A stretch of 19,637 nt of DNA from CAYRIF01 sp964424205 (GCA_964424205.1 CAYRIF010000028.1:1-19637), one strand, 5' to 3'; shown: positions 6,437 through 14,848, counted from the first letter of the stretch. A program made the numbers and translations. Notes: generated from the sequence alone by a model not told the origin.

Positions 6437-8372
6437 TATAATCAAAAAGATAGCCATTGAATGGAGTGTAATAAAAGCACTGGCGTTACGCCTTTTGCTA
6501 ATGATGTTCCTATTCTCACTTTGTCGAATTGCATTTTTTGCTTTCAATAGCAGCTATTTCCCAGGAATGACGTTTCCTAAGTTCATGAGAATTATGTGGG
6601 GAGGTTTGCGATTTGATTTGACTGCGGTCTTATATGTCAATGCCATATTTATTATTCTAAACTTAATTCCTTTTCAGTTTAGAGCCAATGCCACTTATCA
6701 AAAGACGCTGAAATATATTTTCATAGTGACTAATAGCATCGCGCTTGCCATGAATGCCGGTGATTTTATTTACTACCGTTTTATATCCAAAAGAACAACA
6801 TTTGATGTCTTTGAGACCTTTGCAAATGAGTCACAGATGGGCAGGTTGTTTTTTCAATTTATGTTGGATTATTGGTATGTACTGCTGGTATGGGTATTGC
6901 TGATTTTTGTGATGCTCTATATTTATAATAAAATCAAAATCACTAAAACAGAAAGTACAAATAATATCATTTACTTATCGTCAAATACTGTGGTACTTTT
7001 ATTATCTGCCTACTTAATCATTGCTGGTATTCGAGGTGGATTTGCCCACAGCACTCGCCCAATTACCCTTAGCAATGCAGGGAAGTATGTGGAGAAGCCT
7101 GCAGAAATGTCAATCGTCTTGAATACTCCGTTTTCAATTATAAGGACTCTTAACAAAAAATTACCAGAGCGCGTGACATTTTTTAAAGCGAAACAGGAAC
7201 TCAATGCTGTTTTTAACCCAGTACACTTAGGCAAACCTGGTGGAGCGATGAAAAAACAAAACGTATTTATTATTATCCTAGAAAGCTTTGGCAGAGAGTA
7301 TTTTGGTGCTTTAAACCCACAATTGGAAAAAGGAAACTACAAAGGCTACACCCCTTTTTTGGATTCTTTAATTCAAGAGAGTATGGTTTTCACCAATGCC
7401 TATGCCAACGGACGAAAATCCATTGATGCGTTGCCTTCAGTTATTGCCTCCATACCTCAATTACAGTATCCATTTGTGTTGTCCCCCTTTTCAGGCAATG
7501 ATATCAATAGTTTTGCCAGTCTTTTAAAAACAAAAGGATATCAAACCGCCTATTTTCATAATGCACCTAATGGTTCAATGGGCTTTGAGGCGTTTGTAAA
7601 TGTAGCTGGTTTTGAGCAGTATTTTGGAAAAGACGAATATGGAAATGATGATGATTATGATGGCATGTGGGGAATTTGGGATGAGCCATTTTTTCAGTTT
7701 ACGGCTGATAAAACTAACAAACTAAAGCAGCCATTTGTTAGCGTTTTGCAAACCATTTCTTCGCACCATCCTTTCAGAGTGCCAAAACAATATGAAGGAA
7801 AATTTGACAAAGGCACACTGCCTATTCATCAATGCATTGGCTATACAGATATGGCCCTGAAAAGATTTTTTGCGAAGGCAGAAAAAATGCCTTGGTTTGA
7901 GAATACCATATTTGTATTTACCGCTGACCATACGTCCCAGATTCAATTTCCTGAGTATAGAACAAGTGTTGGGCTTTATGCAGTGCCAATTATTATGTAC
8001 AAACCTAACAGCAATTTAAAAGGGCAAAAAAACTATGAAGTACAGCAAACAGATATTTTACCAACCGTACTGAACTATCTAAATTTTGATGACTCCTATG
8101 TTGCCTTTGGCAATGACATGCTGAATGATAGCACCGCGCATTTTGCAGTCAATAACGTTGATGGCGTGTACCAGCTGATTAAAGGTGGTTACGCATTGCA
8201 TTTTGACGGTAAAAAGTCAATTGGGCTGTATCACTATGAAAAAGACAGGCTACAGCAGCAAAATATTTTGGGCAAAGCACCCACAATTCAGTTTCCCATG
8301 GAAGAAAAAATAAAAGCCATCATCCAACAATATAATATTAGAATGTTAGATAATGAGTTGGTGGTAAAATAA
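6429..8372 (+). CDS. LtaS-like membrane sulfatase-fold transferase (phosphoglycerol/phosphoethanolamine transferase type)
   Basis: 647 residues. The N-terminal ~215 residues hold about five membrane helices. The extracytoplasmic alkaline-phosphatase-superfamily domain follows from about residue 275. Metal and catalytic positions fit the LtaS pattern and spacing: E285 (ILESFG), nucleophile S331 in NGRKSIDALPS (Thr in Gram-positive LtaS), H446/H447 (SSHHPF) and D500-H501 (FTADHT). LtaS-type enzymes move phosphoglycerol from phosphatidylglycerol onto a glycolipid; related ones move phosphoethanolamine. Bacteroidota make no classical lipoteichoic acid, so the acceptor is probably a periplasmic or surface glycan or lipid. 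Its ATG lies inside the end of the CAT-like gene (ATGAATAG), which suggests translational coupling. Confidence 0.88.
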   Translation: MNSIIKKIAIEWSVIKALALRLLLMMFLFSLCRIAFFAFNSSYFPGMTFPKFMRIMWGGLRFDLTAVLYVNAIFIILNLIPFQFRANATYQKTLKYIFIVTNSIALAMNAGDFIYYRFISKRTTFDVFETFANESQMGRLFFQFMLDYWYVLLVWVLLIFVMLYIYNKIKITKTESTNNIIYLSSNTVVLLLSAYLIIAGIRGGFAHSTRPITLSNAGKYVEKPAEMSIVLNTPFSIIRTLNKKLPERVTFFKAKQELNAVFNPVHLGKPGGAMKKQNVFIIILESFGREYFGALNPQLEKGNYKGYTPFLDSLIQESMVFTNAYANGRKSIDALPSVIASIPQLQYPFVLSPFSGNDINSFASLLKTKGYQTAYFHNAPNGSMGFEAFVNVAGFEQYFGKDEYGNDDDYDGMWGIWDEPFFQFTADKTNKLKQPFVSVLQTISSHHPFRVPKQYEGKFDKGTLPIHQCIGYTDMALKRFFAKAEKMPWFENTIFVFTADHTSQIQFPEYRTSVGLYAVPIIMYKPNSNLKGQKNYEVQQTDILPTVLNYLNFDDSYVAFGNDMLNDSTAHFAVNNVDGVYQLIKGGYALHFDGKKSIGLYHYEKDRLQQQNILGKAPTIQFPMEEKIKAIIQQYNIRMLDNELVVK

Positions 8373-8408
8373 CATCCTAAATAATTAGCAAAAACTCCTT
8401 GCTACACT

Positions 8409-8416
8409 TATTTTTG
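8409..8416 (+). promoter_or_regulatory. Possible -7 box immediately before guaA
   Basis: TATTTTTG matches TAnnTTTG and ends only 4 nt before the guaA ATG. If used, transcription would start at or next to the start codon and give a leaderless mRNA. No -33 TTTG is seen, so guaA could instead be read through from the gene upstream, 48 nt away. Confidence 0.27.
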
Positions 8417-8420
8417 TGAC

Positions 8421-9950
8421 ATGACTGAAATGATTCTAATTTTAGACTTCGGTTCGCAATATACTCAGCTCATTGCTAGGCGAGTCCGAGAGCTTGATGT
8501 TTATTGCGAAATCCATCCTTATAATAAAGTGCCAACCATTACCTCCAATATCAAAGGGGTCATTTTATCAGGCAGTCCATGTTCGGTAAAAGATGAAGGA
8601 CATCCAGAGGTTGATTTGTCACTTTTAGAAGGAGTAGTGCCTGTTTTAGGGATTTGCTACGGTGCGCAATACATGGCAAACAGAAATGGTGGCACAGTAA
8701 CTCCATCAAAAATTAGAGAATATGGCAGGGCACGGTTGAGTACAGTGGACACACATAATAAGTTGATGAAAGAGATGTCGCTTAACTCTCAAGTATGGAT
8801 GTCACATGGAGATACCATCGCTAAAATTCCTGAGAATTATGAAATTATAGCCAGTACAGCGAGTGTCAAAGTTGCTGCTTTCAAAATTAAAGGAGAAGAT
8901 ACTTATGGCATTCAGTTTCACCCAGAAGTAACCCATTCGGAAGAGGGCAAAACAATATTAAGAAATTTTGTAGTACATATTTCTAAATGCGCACAGGATT
9001 GGACTTCTGACATATTTGCAGAAACCACCATCGCGTCACTTAAAAATCAGTTGGGCGATGACAAGGTGGTGTTGGGATTATCGGGTGGTGTGGATTCCTC
9101 GGTAGCGGCGGTTTTGATTCATAAAGCCATTGGGGCGAATCTACATTGTATTTTTGTGGACAACGGATTGCTTAGAAAGAATGAATTTGAGGCGGTGTTA
9201 CAATCATACCAAGGCATGGGATTGAATGTAAAAGGCGTTGATGCTAAAGCTCAATTTTATACTGCTTTGGCAGGTGTAACTGATCCCGAACTGAAAAGAA
9301 AAGCCATTGGAAAGGTATTTATTGATATATTTGACCAAGAGGCGCATAAAATTCAAGGTGTAAAATGGCTAGCACAAGGAACCATTTATCCTGATATTAT
9401 AGAATCAGTATCGGTAAATGGTCCATCAGTTACCATTAAGTCACACCATAACGTGGGTGGTTTGCCTGATTATATGAAGTTAAAAGTGGTAGAGCCGCTG
9501 AAAACCTTATTTAAAGACGGCGTACGATTGGTCGGAAAAACATTGGGCTTAAGTCAAGAACTTTTAGGAAGACATCCTTTTCCAGGGCCGGGTTTGGGAA
9601 TCCGAATTCTGGGAGATGTAACGCCTGAGAAAGTACATATTTTGCAAGAAGTTGATCATATATTTATCAATGGACTAAAAACAAAAGGGCTGTACAATGA
9701 GGTATGGCAAGCAGGCGTTATGCTACTGCCGGTTCAATCTGTGGGCGTGATGGGCGATGAACGAACCTATGAGCAGGTAGTTGCACTAAGAGCCGTGGGA
9801 AGTGTGGACGGAATGACAGCAGATTGGAGTCATTTGCCGTATGATTTTTTAAGTGATATTTCAAATGAAATAATTAATAAAGTAAAGGGCGTAAATAGAG
9901 TGGTTTATGATATTAGTTCGAAACCACCAGCCACCATTGAGTGGGAATAA
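8421..9950 (+). CDS. guaA: GMP synthase (glutamine-hydrolysing)
   Basis: 509 residues, normal length for the two-domain enzyme. The N-terminal class I glutamine amidotransferase domain has ILDFGSQYTQLIARRVRE, nucleophile C79 in GICYGAQ, and H167/E169 in FHPEVTHS. The ATP-pyrophosphatase domain has the P-loop SGGVDSS (221-227), followed by the GuaA dimerisation domain with RHPFPGPGLGIRILG and the C-terminal PPATIEWE that ends the family. It turns XMP, glutamine and ATP into GMP in the cytoplasm, the last step of guanine nucleotide synthesis. ATG 8421 is used; ATG 8430 (MILILDFG) would also leave a complete enzyme. A secreted TPR/binding-fold gene follows 12 nt downstream and is probably co-transcribed. 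Confidence 0.97.
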   Translation: MTEMILILDFGSQYTQLIARRVRELDVYCEIHPYNKVPTITSNIKGVILSGSPCSVKDEGHPEVDLSLLEGVVPVLGICYGAQYMANRNGGTVTPSKIREYGRARLSTVDTHNKLMKEMSLNSQVWMSHGDTIAKIPENYEIIASTASVKVAAFKIKGEDTYGIQFHPEVTHSEEGKTILRNFVVHISKCAQDWTSDIFAETTIASLKNQLGDDKVVLGLSGGVDSSVAAVLIHKAIGANLHCIFVDNGLLRKNEFEAVLQSYQGMGLNVKGVDAKAQFYTALAGVTDPELKRKAIGKVFIDIFDQEAHKIQGVKWLAQGTIYPDIIESVSVNGPSVTIKSHHNVGGLPDYMKLKVVEPLKTLFKDGVRLVGKTLGLSQELLGRHPFPGPGLGIRILGDVTPEKVHILQEVDHIFINGLKTKGLYNEVWQAGVMLLPVQSVGVMGDERTYEQVVALRAVGSVDGMTADWSHLPYDFLSDISNEIINKVKGVNRVVYDISSKPPATIEWE

Positions 9951-9962
9951 AATAATACACAA

Positions 9963-11654
9963 ATGATTAAAAAAATATTCTTAATAGCCTTTTTGCTGCT
10001 TTTTATAGCAAAAGAAGGATTTTCACAAGGAAATACCGTTGCCGAAAGCAGGTATAAAAATGGAAAGGAACTGTTTAAAAGAAAGCAGTATAAACTAGCC
10101 ATGGAAGATTTCAGGCAAGTACTGACTCGTACCGAGAACAATCCATATATGGAGCTTGCTTCGTTCTATTTTTCGCTCGCCGCTTATAATTCTGGTCAGA
10201 AAAATCCTGCCCTTGATATGCTCAAGCAAATGGCGCATAAATATCCTAAGTGGAACAATATAGGGGAGGTATATTATTGGCTTGCCAAAATAAATTTCGA
10301 AAAAGGGAATCCGCTCGATGCCGTTGAGGCAATCAACAAAATAAAAAGAGCAGGCATCAAAAAAGATGCTGATAAAATGGAGCGGTCATTTTTGATGCAA
10401 ATAAACGATACAGCGGTGCTGAATCAATTGCTGACCAAGAATAGTTACGATAAGATTGTTGGAGAGGCACTGGCAAATGCCATTATCCACCAGCCTATTA
10501 CCGAGCAAGATCATAGTATGTTAGAATTTTTGATTCAAGAATTTGACCTTGATAAAAAACAGTATGACCTGAATGCTATTTTTAATAATGTGAAAAAGGA
10601 AGAATACAATGTTGCTATTTTGCTTCCTTTTATGAACAATAAATACAAGTCCAGTAGTGCCAATTTAGAGAAGAGTTTGGTACTTAATTTATACTCAGGC
10701 ATAAAAATGGCTGTTGCAGACCTTAAATCCAAAGGAATCAAAATAAACTTGTATGCTTTTGATACAGAGCGAGATAGCACCAAAACTAAAACCTTTGTAG
10801 CCAGTGGCGACCTAGATGGCATGGATTTAATCATTGGCCCGCTATCGCAATCAGCAAGTAAAGTAGTGTCTGATTTTTCTTATGAAAGGAAAATCAATAT
10901 GGTAAACCCCCTTTCTAACAATTCCGATGTGATTGGAAAAAACCCGTTCTCTTTTCTTTTCAAACCATGTCTGGAAACGCTGGCGGAACAAGCAGCAAAA
11001 TTTGCAGTTAAAAAGTTTAAAAATGATAAATTTAAAATCATTTACGGTACTTCAAAAGAGGATTCTATTTTAGCATTTAGCTATAAAAAGGCAATGGAAA
11101 CAGATTCTTTTAAGGTAGTAGGCATGCACAAAGTGGCAGTAAATGATGCCAGAAAGATAATTAGTTACTTAAGCGTACCTAGAAAAAAAACTGACGCGTA
11201 TGGACATTTGTTTTTTGCATCGGAAAATGAACTGTTAATGGCAAACGTAATCAATGTGTTGGAAAATAGAGCAGTCCCTTTACCGACAATTGGCTTGGAA
11301 AGTTGGCTGACTTCGAAAATGGGTATGTATACGCAGTTAGAAAGGATTGGAATCTATTTGGTAAACCCGAGTTATATTAATTTTGATAAAGATTCTGTCA
11401 AGGGTTTCAAAGAGCTTTACCATAAAAAAACGAATGCATATCCGTCCAAGTATGCATACAATGGCTATGCATTAATGCGTTTTTTCGGACAACAGTTATA
11501 CAAAAACGGGGTTTACTTTCAATTAAATTTTCAAAGAGATCAAATGATTAAAGGAGAAATTTATGATGGGTATAATTATACACTTGGAAATGATAACCAC
11601 CACATACCAATCGTGCAATTTGAAGAAGGAGCGCTAAAGATTGCTAATAAGTGA
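9963..11654 (+). CDS. Secreted TPR protein with periplasmic-binding-protein-like (ABC substrate-binding type) domain
   Basis: 563 residues. Residues 1-22 are a signal peptide (MIKKIFLIAFLLLFIA, ending FSQ). Residues ~25-150 are Ala/Tyr-rich helical repeats of TPR type, e.g. YKNGKELFKRKQYKLAMEDF and EVYYWLAKINFEKGNPLDAV. From about 215 (YNVAILLPFMNN) to the end it follows a type I periplasmic-binding fold: SGIKMAVADLKSKGIKINLY, DLIIGPLSQSASKVV, GLESWL and YNGYALMRFFGQQL, as in branched-chain amino acid receptors and LpoA/LppC. In other Bacteroidota I recall a LysM plus binding-fold protein next to guaA; here the front part is TPR. No permease genes are near, so a scaffold or sensor for the cell wall is more likely than transport. 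Function unproven. Confidence 0.78.
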   Translation: MIKKIFLIAFLLLFIAKEGFSQGNTVAESRYKNGKELFKRKQYKLAMEDFRQVLTRTENNPYMELASFYFSLAAYNSGQKNPALDMLKQMAHKYPKWNNIGEVYYWLAKINFEKGNPLDAVEAINKIKRAGIKKDADKMERSFLMQINDTAVLNQLLTKNSYDKIVGEALANAIIHQPITEQDHSMLEFLIQEFDLDKKQYDLNAIFNNVKKEEYNVAILLPFMNNKYKSSSANLEKSLVLNLYSGIKMAVADLKSKGIKINLYAFDTERDSTKTKTFVASGDLDGMDLIIGPLSQSASKVVSDFSYERKINMVNPLSNNSDVIGKNPFSFLFKPCLETLAEQAAKFAVKKFKNDKFKIIYGTSKEDSILAFSYKKAMETDSFKVVGMHKVAVNDARKIISYLSVPRKKTDAYGHLFFASENELLMANVINVLENRAVPLPTIGLESWLTSKMGMYTQLERIGIYLVNPSYINFDKDSVKGFKELYHKKTNAYPSKYAYNGYALMRFFGQQLYKNGVYFQLNFQRDQMIKGEIYDGYNYTLGNDNHHIPIVQFEEGALKIANK

Positions 11655-11698
11655 GGTTTTTATCTTATAACTTTCTGTTCTCTCAACTAAAAATTGGG

Positions 11699-11706
11699 TA
11701 ACTTCG
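11699..11706 (+). promoter_or_regulatory. Possible -7 box of the desaturase gene within an inverted repeat
   Basis: TAACTTCG differs from TAnnTTTG at one base and lies 32 nt before the ATG. The 7-bp arms TTCTGTT (11673-11679) and AACAGAA (11709-11715) flank it and would fall near -33 and near the transcription start. This suggests possible regulation but is based only on position. Confidence 0.28.
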
Positions 11707-11738
11707 TTAACAGAACAATAAACCAATAAGCACAAAAG

Positions 11739-12836
11739 ATGTCGAAAATAGCTGTAAAATTTCCAAATGTAGATTCTGTTAAGTTTTTTAGAACCTTGAA
11801 TCAACGCGTTAATACTTATTTCAAAGAAAATAACTTAAAGAAAACAGGCAACTGGAAATTGTACCTTAAAACAATCATCATGTTCACCGTGATGTTAACG
11901 CCTTACGTTTTAATACTTACCATCCCAATGTCGCAATGGATGCAGTTTCTGCTTGCAGTTGTTATAGGTGTGGGTATGGCAGGTGTAGGAATGAATGTGA
12001 TGCATGACGGAAATCACGGCTCTTTTTCCAGTAAAAAATGGGTGAATAGTATCATGGGAGGTAGTATTTATATTTTGGCTGGAAATGTCTACAACTGGCA
12101 AGTGCAGCACAATGTACTGCACCATACCTATACCAACATTCAAGGGTACGACGAGGATATTGATGCGGGAAGAGTGATTAGGTTTTCAAAAAATGCAGCA
12201 TGGCAAAAAATGCATAAATACCAAAAGTATTATTCTATTTTTCTTTATGGACTTTTGACAATTAATTGGGTGATAACGACAGATTTTAAACAATCCGCTA
12301 GGTATTTGAAGCGAGGGCTATCCTACGGGAAATTTCCAAATAAAACAAAGCACTGGACAGGTTTGGCAACAGCGAAAATTATTTATGTGATTGTTTGGAT
12401 TGTGATTCCGATGGTGATTATGAGTTTGGTCTGGTGGAAAATACTCATCGGATTTTTTGTGATGCACTATGTAGCAGGACTAATTTTGAGCCTTACATTC
12501 CAGTTGGCGCATGTAATGCCAGATACTGATATGCCTGTGCCTGACCAGGATGGTAATATGAAAAATACTTGGGCGGTACATCAATTGCTAACCACGGCAA
12601 ATTTTGCGCCTAAAAACATCATTGTCGGGTGGTTTACTGGTGGACTGAACCGTCAGATAGAGCACCATTTATTCTCAAATATTAGCCATATTCACTATAA
12701 AAAACTGGCTAAAATAGTCAAAAAAACAGCACAAGAATTCCAATTGCCCTACCATGAGTATAAAACCACTAGAAGGGCAATCATCTCGCATTTTCAGCAA
12801 TTAGCTGAACTAGGTAAGAAGCCAGTGATGGCTTAA
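11739..12836 (+). CDS. Membrane fatty acid desaturase (acyl-lipid/acyl-CoA, front-end type)
   Basis: 365 residues. The three His boxes of membrane di-iron desaturases are intact: HDGNH (89-93), HNVLHH (124-129) and QIEHH (306-310). A Gln-first third box (QxxHH) is typical of the front-end Delta5/Delta6-like group, but there is no fused cytochrome b5 domain, so electrons must come from a separate donor. Hydrophobic pairs at about 44-88 and 212-258 fit four membrane helices. It introduces double bonds into membrane acyl chains and would tune fluidity. An 84-nt gap to the gene upstream holds a possible promoter, so it may be its own unit. Position of the double bond cannot be read from the sequence. 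Confidence 0.9.
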   Translation: MSKIAVKFPNVDSVKFFRTLNQRVNTYFKENNLKKTGNWKLYLKTIIMFTVMLTPYVLILTIPMSQWMQFLLAVVIGVGMAGVGMNVMHDGNHGSFSSKKWVNSIMGGSIYILAGNVYNWQVQHNVLHHTYTNIQGYDEDIDAGRVIRFSKNAAWQKMHKYQKYYSIFLYGLLTINWVITTDFKQSARYLKRGLSYGKFPNKTKHWTGLATAKIIYVIVWIVIPMVIMSLVWWKILIGFFVMHYVAGLILSLTFQLAHVMPDTDMPVPDQDGNMKNTWAVHQLLTTANFAPKNIIVGWFTGGLNRQIEHHLFSNISHIHYKKLAKIVKKTAQEFQLPYHEYKTTRRAIISHFQQLAELGKKPVMA

Positions 12837-12867
12837 TAGTTAGAAGGTTTTTAACGCTACGCCATGG

Positions 12868-12934
12868 GTCTGTGTCCCCACAAACCATTCTTAAAAACAT
12901 AATAACAACCTTACCAGCTTGTGAGGACACAGAC
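12868..12934. repeat. Large hairpin A downstream of the desaturase
   Basis: Arms 12868-12883 (GTCTGTGTCCCCACAA) and 12919-12934 (TTGTGAGGACACAGAC) pair over 16 positions with one mismatch; the spacer is 35 nt. It looks like a dispersed palindromic intergenic repeat and may also act as a terminator for the desaturase gene. Together with hairpin B it fills the 356-bp gap between the convergent desaturase and ffh genes; I see no gene there. Confidence 0.65.
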
Positions 12935-12966
12935 GGAGAGAAAGAAAACAAAATCTATAATCTTTT

Positions 12967-13044
12967 GTCATTTCGACGGTAGGAGAAATCTAACACTTGC
13001 GGACATACTGTTGTGCCTATAGATTTCTCCTACGTCGAAATGAC
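12967..13044. repeat. Large hairpin B (GTCATTTCGACG family) between desaturase and ffh
   Basis: Arm 12967-12992 starts GTCATTTCGACG and arm 13020-13044 ends CGTCGAAATGAC. They form a 25-bp stem with one bulged G and a 27-nt loop. From memory, GTCATTTCGAC palindromes with AGAAATCT next to the loop recur between genes in many Bacteroidota, so this is probably one copy of such a family. It may terminate transcription from both sides. Confidence 0.75.
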
Positions 13045-13192
13045 ATGCGAGAAAATAATAGTAAACCATTAGATATTGTGTTTTTTATATGTAGAATGAT
13101 TTAAGAAAACAAAACTCTACTCAGTCGCAATTGTTTTGCAATCGTTTATTGTTAAGTATTCAAAATGCGGATTTACTTTCAGTAGAATTTTT

Positions 13193-14521
13193 CTACCCAA
13201 AAGGATTCAAATTAGCCAGGGCTCTCTTGCCACCACCCATTTTGTTCATGGTTTTCATCAGTTTACGCATGTCGCTAAACTGTTTGAGCAAATTGTTAAC
13301 ATCTTGGACAGTTGAGCCACTTCCTTTAGCAATTCGTTTTCTGCGGCTACCATTGATGATGTCTGGATTATGACGTTCTTTTGGTGTCATCGAATGTATC
13401 ATCGCTTCAATAGGCTTAAAAGAATCATCACTTACGTCAACGCCTTTGAGTGCTTTGCCCATTCCTGGTATCATACCCATCAGGTCTTTCATGCTGCCCA
13501 TCTTTTTGATTTGTTGCATCTGCGAAAGAAAGTCATCAAAATTGAATTGATTTTTCTTAATCTTTTTACTAATTCTCCTTGCTTCCTCTTCATCGAAATT
13601 CTGTTGTGCTCTTTCCACCAATGAAATCACATCCCCCATCCCCAGAATACGCTTTGCCATTCTGTCTGGGTGAAAAACATCCAAGGCATCCATTTTTTCA
13701 CCTGTACTGATATATTTGATAGGTTTGTTAACAACCGTTTTGATTGAAAGTGCCGCACCCCCTCGTGAATCTCCATCTAGTTTAGTTAATACGACCCCAT
13801 CAAAGCTTAGCCTATCATTGAACGTTTTAGCCGTATTTACAGCATCCTGACCAGTCATCGAGTCCACCACAAAAAGTGTTTCAGACGGTTTTAGCTGTTC
13901 TTTCAGTTCAGTAATCTCCTGCATCATCTCCTCATCTATCGCAAGCCGACCAGCGGTATCCACAATGACTATTTTTTTATGGTTGGCTTTGGCGTGGGCA
14001 ATCGCATTTTTGGCGATGTCCAACGGAATTTTATTATCAGGTTCTGCATAAACCTCTACCCCTATTTGCTCGCCCAATACTTTTAATTGTGTGATTGCAG
14101 CAGGCCTGTAAACATCACAGGCGGTCAACATCACACTTCTATTTTGCTTTTTTAATAAGGTTGCTAGTTTCCCACAAAAAGTGGTTTTACCCGAACCTTG
14201 CAATCCTGAAATCAAGATAACCGCCGGATCTCCTTTGATGTTTATATCCTCCTTTTTGCCACCCATCAGGGCAGTAAGTTCTTCATCAACAATCTTAGTG
14301 AGCAACTGACCAGGAGATACAGCAACGAGCACTTCTTGCCCAAGTGCTTCAGATTTTATTTTATCTGTCACCTCTTTGGCAACTTTATAATTTACATCGG
14401 CATCAATCAACGCCCTTCTGATTTCTTTTACAGTAGCGGCTACATTAATTTCGGTAATACTTCCCTGACCTTTAAGGGTTTTAAAGGCTCTTTCTAATTT
14501 GGTACTGAGATTGTCAAACAT
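13193..14521 (-). CDS. ffh: Signal recognition particle protein (SRP54 GTPase)
   Basis: 442 residues, normal for bacterial Ffh. The N domain is at 1-90 (MFDNLSTKLERAFKTLKGQG, EIRRALIDADVNYKVAKEV). The GTPase has G1 GLQGSGKTT (106-114), the SRP-type DVYRPAAITQL, G3 DTAGRL, and G4 TKLDGD followed by RGGAALS. The Met-rich M domain follows (MQQIKKMGSMKDLMGMIPGM, SMTPKERHNPDIINGSRRKRIAKGSG), which binds the signal peptide and 4.5S RNA. Ffh brings ribosomes with nascent membrane proteins to FtsY. The protein ends with a short NLNPFG tail. It is divergent from the YfhO-like gene and convergent with the desaturase. No ffs RNA gene was recognised nearby. Confidence 0.97.
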   Translation of the reverse strand: MFDNLSTKLERAFKTLKGQGSITEINVAATVKEIRRALIDADVNYKVAKEVTDKIKSEALGQEVLVAVSPGQLLTKIVDEELTALMGGKKEDINIKGDPAVILISGLQGSGKTTFCGKLATLLKKQNRSVMLTACDVYRPAAITQLKVLGEQIGVEVYAEPDNKIPLDIAKNAIAHAKANHKKIVIVDTAGRLAIDEEMMQEITELKEQLKPSETLFVVDSMTGQDAVNTAKTFNDRLSFDGVVLTKLDGDSRGGAALSIKTVVNKPIKYISTGEKMDALDVFHPDRMAKRILGMGDVISLVERAQQNFDEEEARRISKKIKKNQFNFDDFLSQMQQIKKMGSMKDLMGMIPGMGKALKGVDVSDDSFKPIEAMIHSMTPKERHNPDIINGSRRKRIAKGSGSTVQDVNNLLKQFSDMRKLMKTMNKMGGGKRALANLNPFG

Positions 14522-14551
14522 ATTTGTGCAAATTATATTTGTGCAAAAATA
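14520..14551 (-). promoter_or_regulatory. Tandem 15-bp repeat and -7 box before ffh
   Basis: On the reverse strand TTTGCACAAATAT occurs twice with a 15-bp period (plus-strand units from 14520 and 14535); the second copy runs into the ffh ATG. The upstream copy overlaps TATTTTTG (14551-14544), an exact -7 box that would give a leader of about 19 nt. The repeat looks like a local duplication of the promoter/leader. Confidence 0.45.
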
Positions 14552-14848
14552 ATGAATTAATTTATTTTTAACTTAAGCTCTGTCTAGAAATAAGTGAGAC
14601 AGATTATTTTACCACCATTGAATCATTTTATATTTACCGTTCTTTCACCATTAAGGAATTAAGTCTAGCATAATTCTAATTTTCTGCATCCTATTCTTAA
14701 TGTCTTCAGGGTTAGTGTTTTAAAGCAATTCTTAAATTTTGGCAAGTAAGAAAAGAACATTATAAATTATTTTAGTAATTTCGGCATCAGTGTGCGCGTT
14801 AATTGTACATATTTTCAATTATTACCATTCAAAAGGACTCGTCTACAA
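14522..14848. other. Divergent intergenic region ffh / yfhO-like gene
   Basis: I see no convincing gene here. It holds the ffh promoter region, a hairpin with TCTGTCT (14579-14585) and AGACAGA (14597-14603) around an 11-nt loop, and a possible -7 box for the rightward gene at 14776-14783 (TAATTTCG, one mismatch). An A-rich AAAAGGA (14831-14837) stands about 11 nt before the chosen ATG at 14849. Confidence 0.4.

Noticed and set aside
12868..13044. CRISPR array or tRNA/small RNA gene in the desaturase-ffh gap
   Set aside because: There are no regularly spaced direct repeats and no cloverleaf; the two structures are single inverted repeats with unrelated sequences.
13131..13624. Two rightward open frames (80 and 84 codons) across the 3' part of ffh
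   Set aside because: They lie opposite well-conserved Ffh M-domain and GTPase coding sequence and show no family resemblance; they are antisense shadows.
14651..14719. A reverse-strand stretch reading NPEDIKNRMQKIRIMLDLIP, possible transposase remnant
   Set aside because: Only ~23 codons open, with stops on both sides; I could not tie it to any family.
14792..14848. GTG start of the YfhO-like gene with 19 extra residues
   Set aside because: The extra residues are not membrane-like, and ATG 14849 has an AAGGA upstream and begins right before the first helix.
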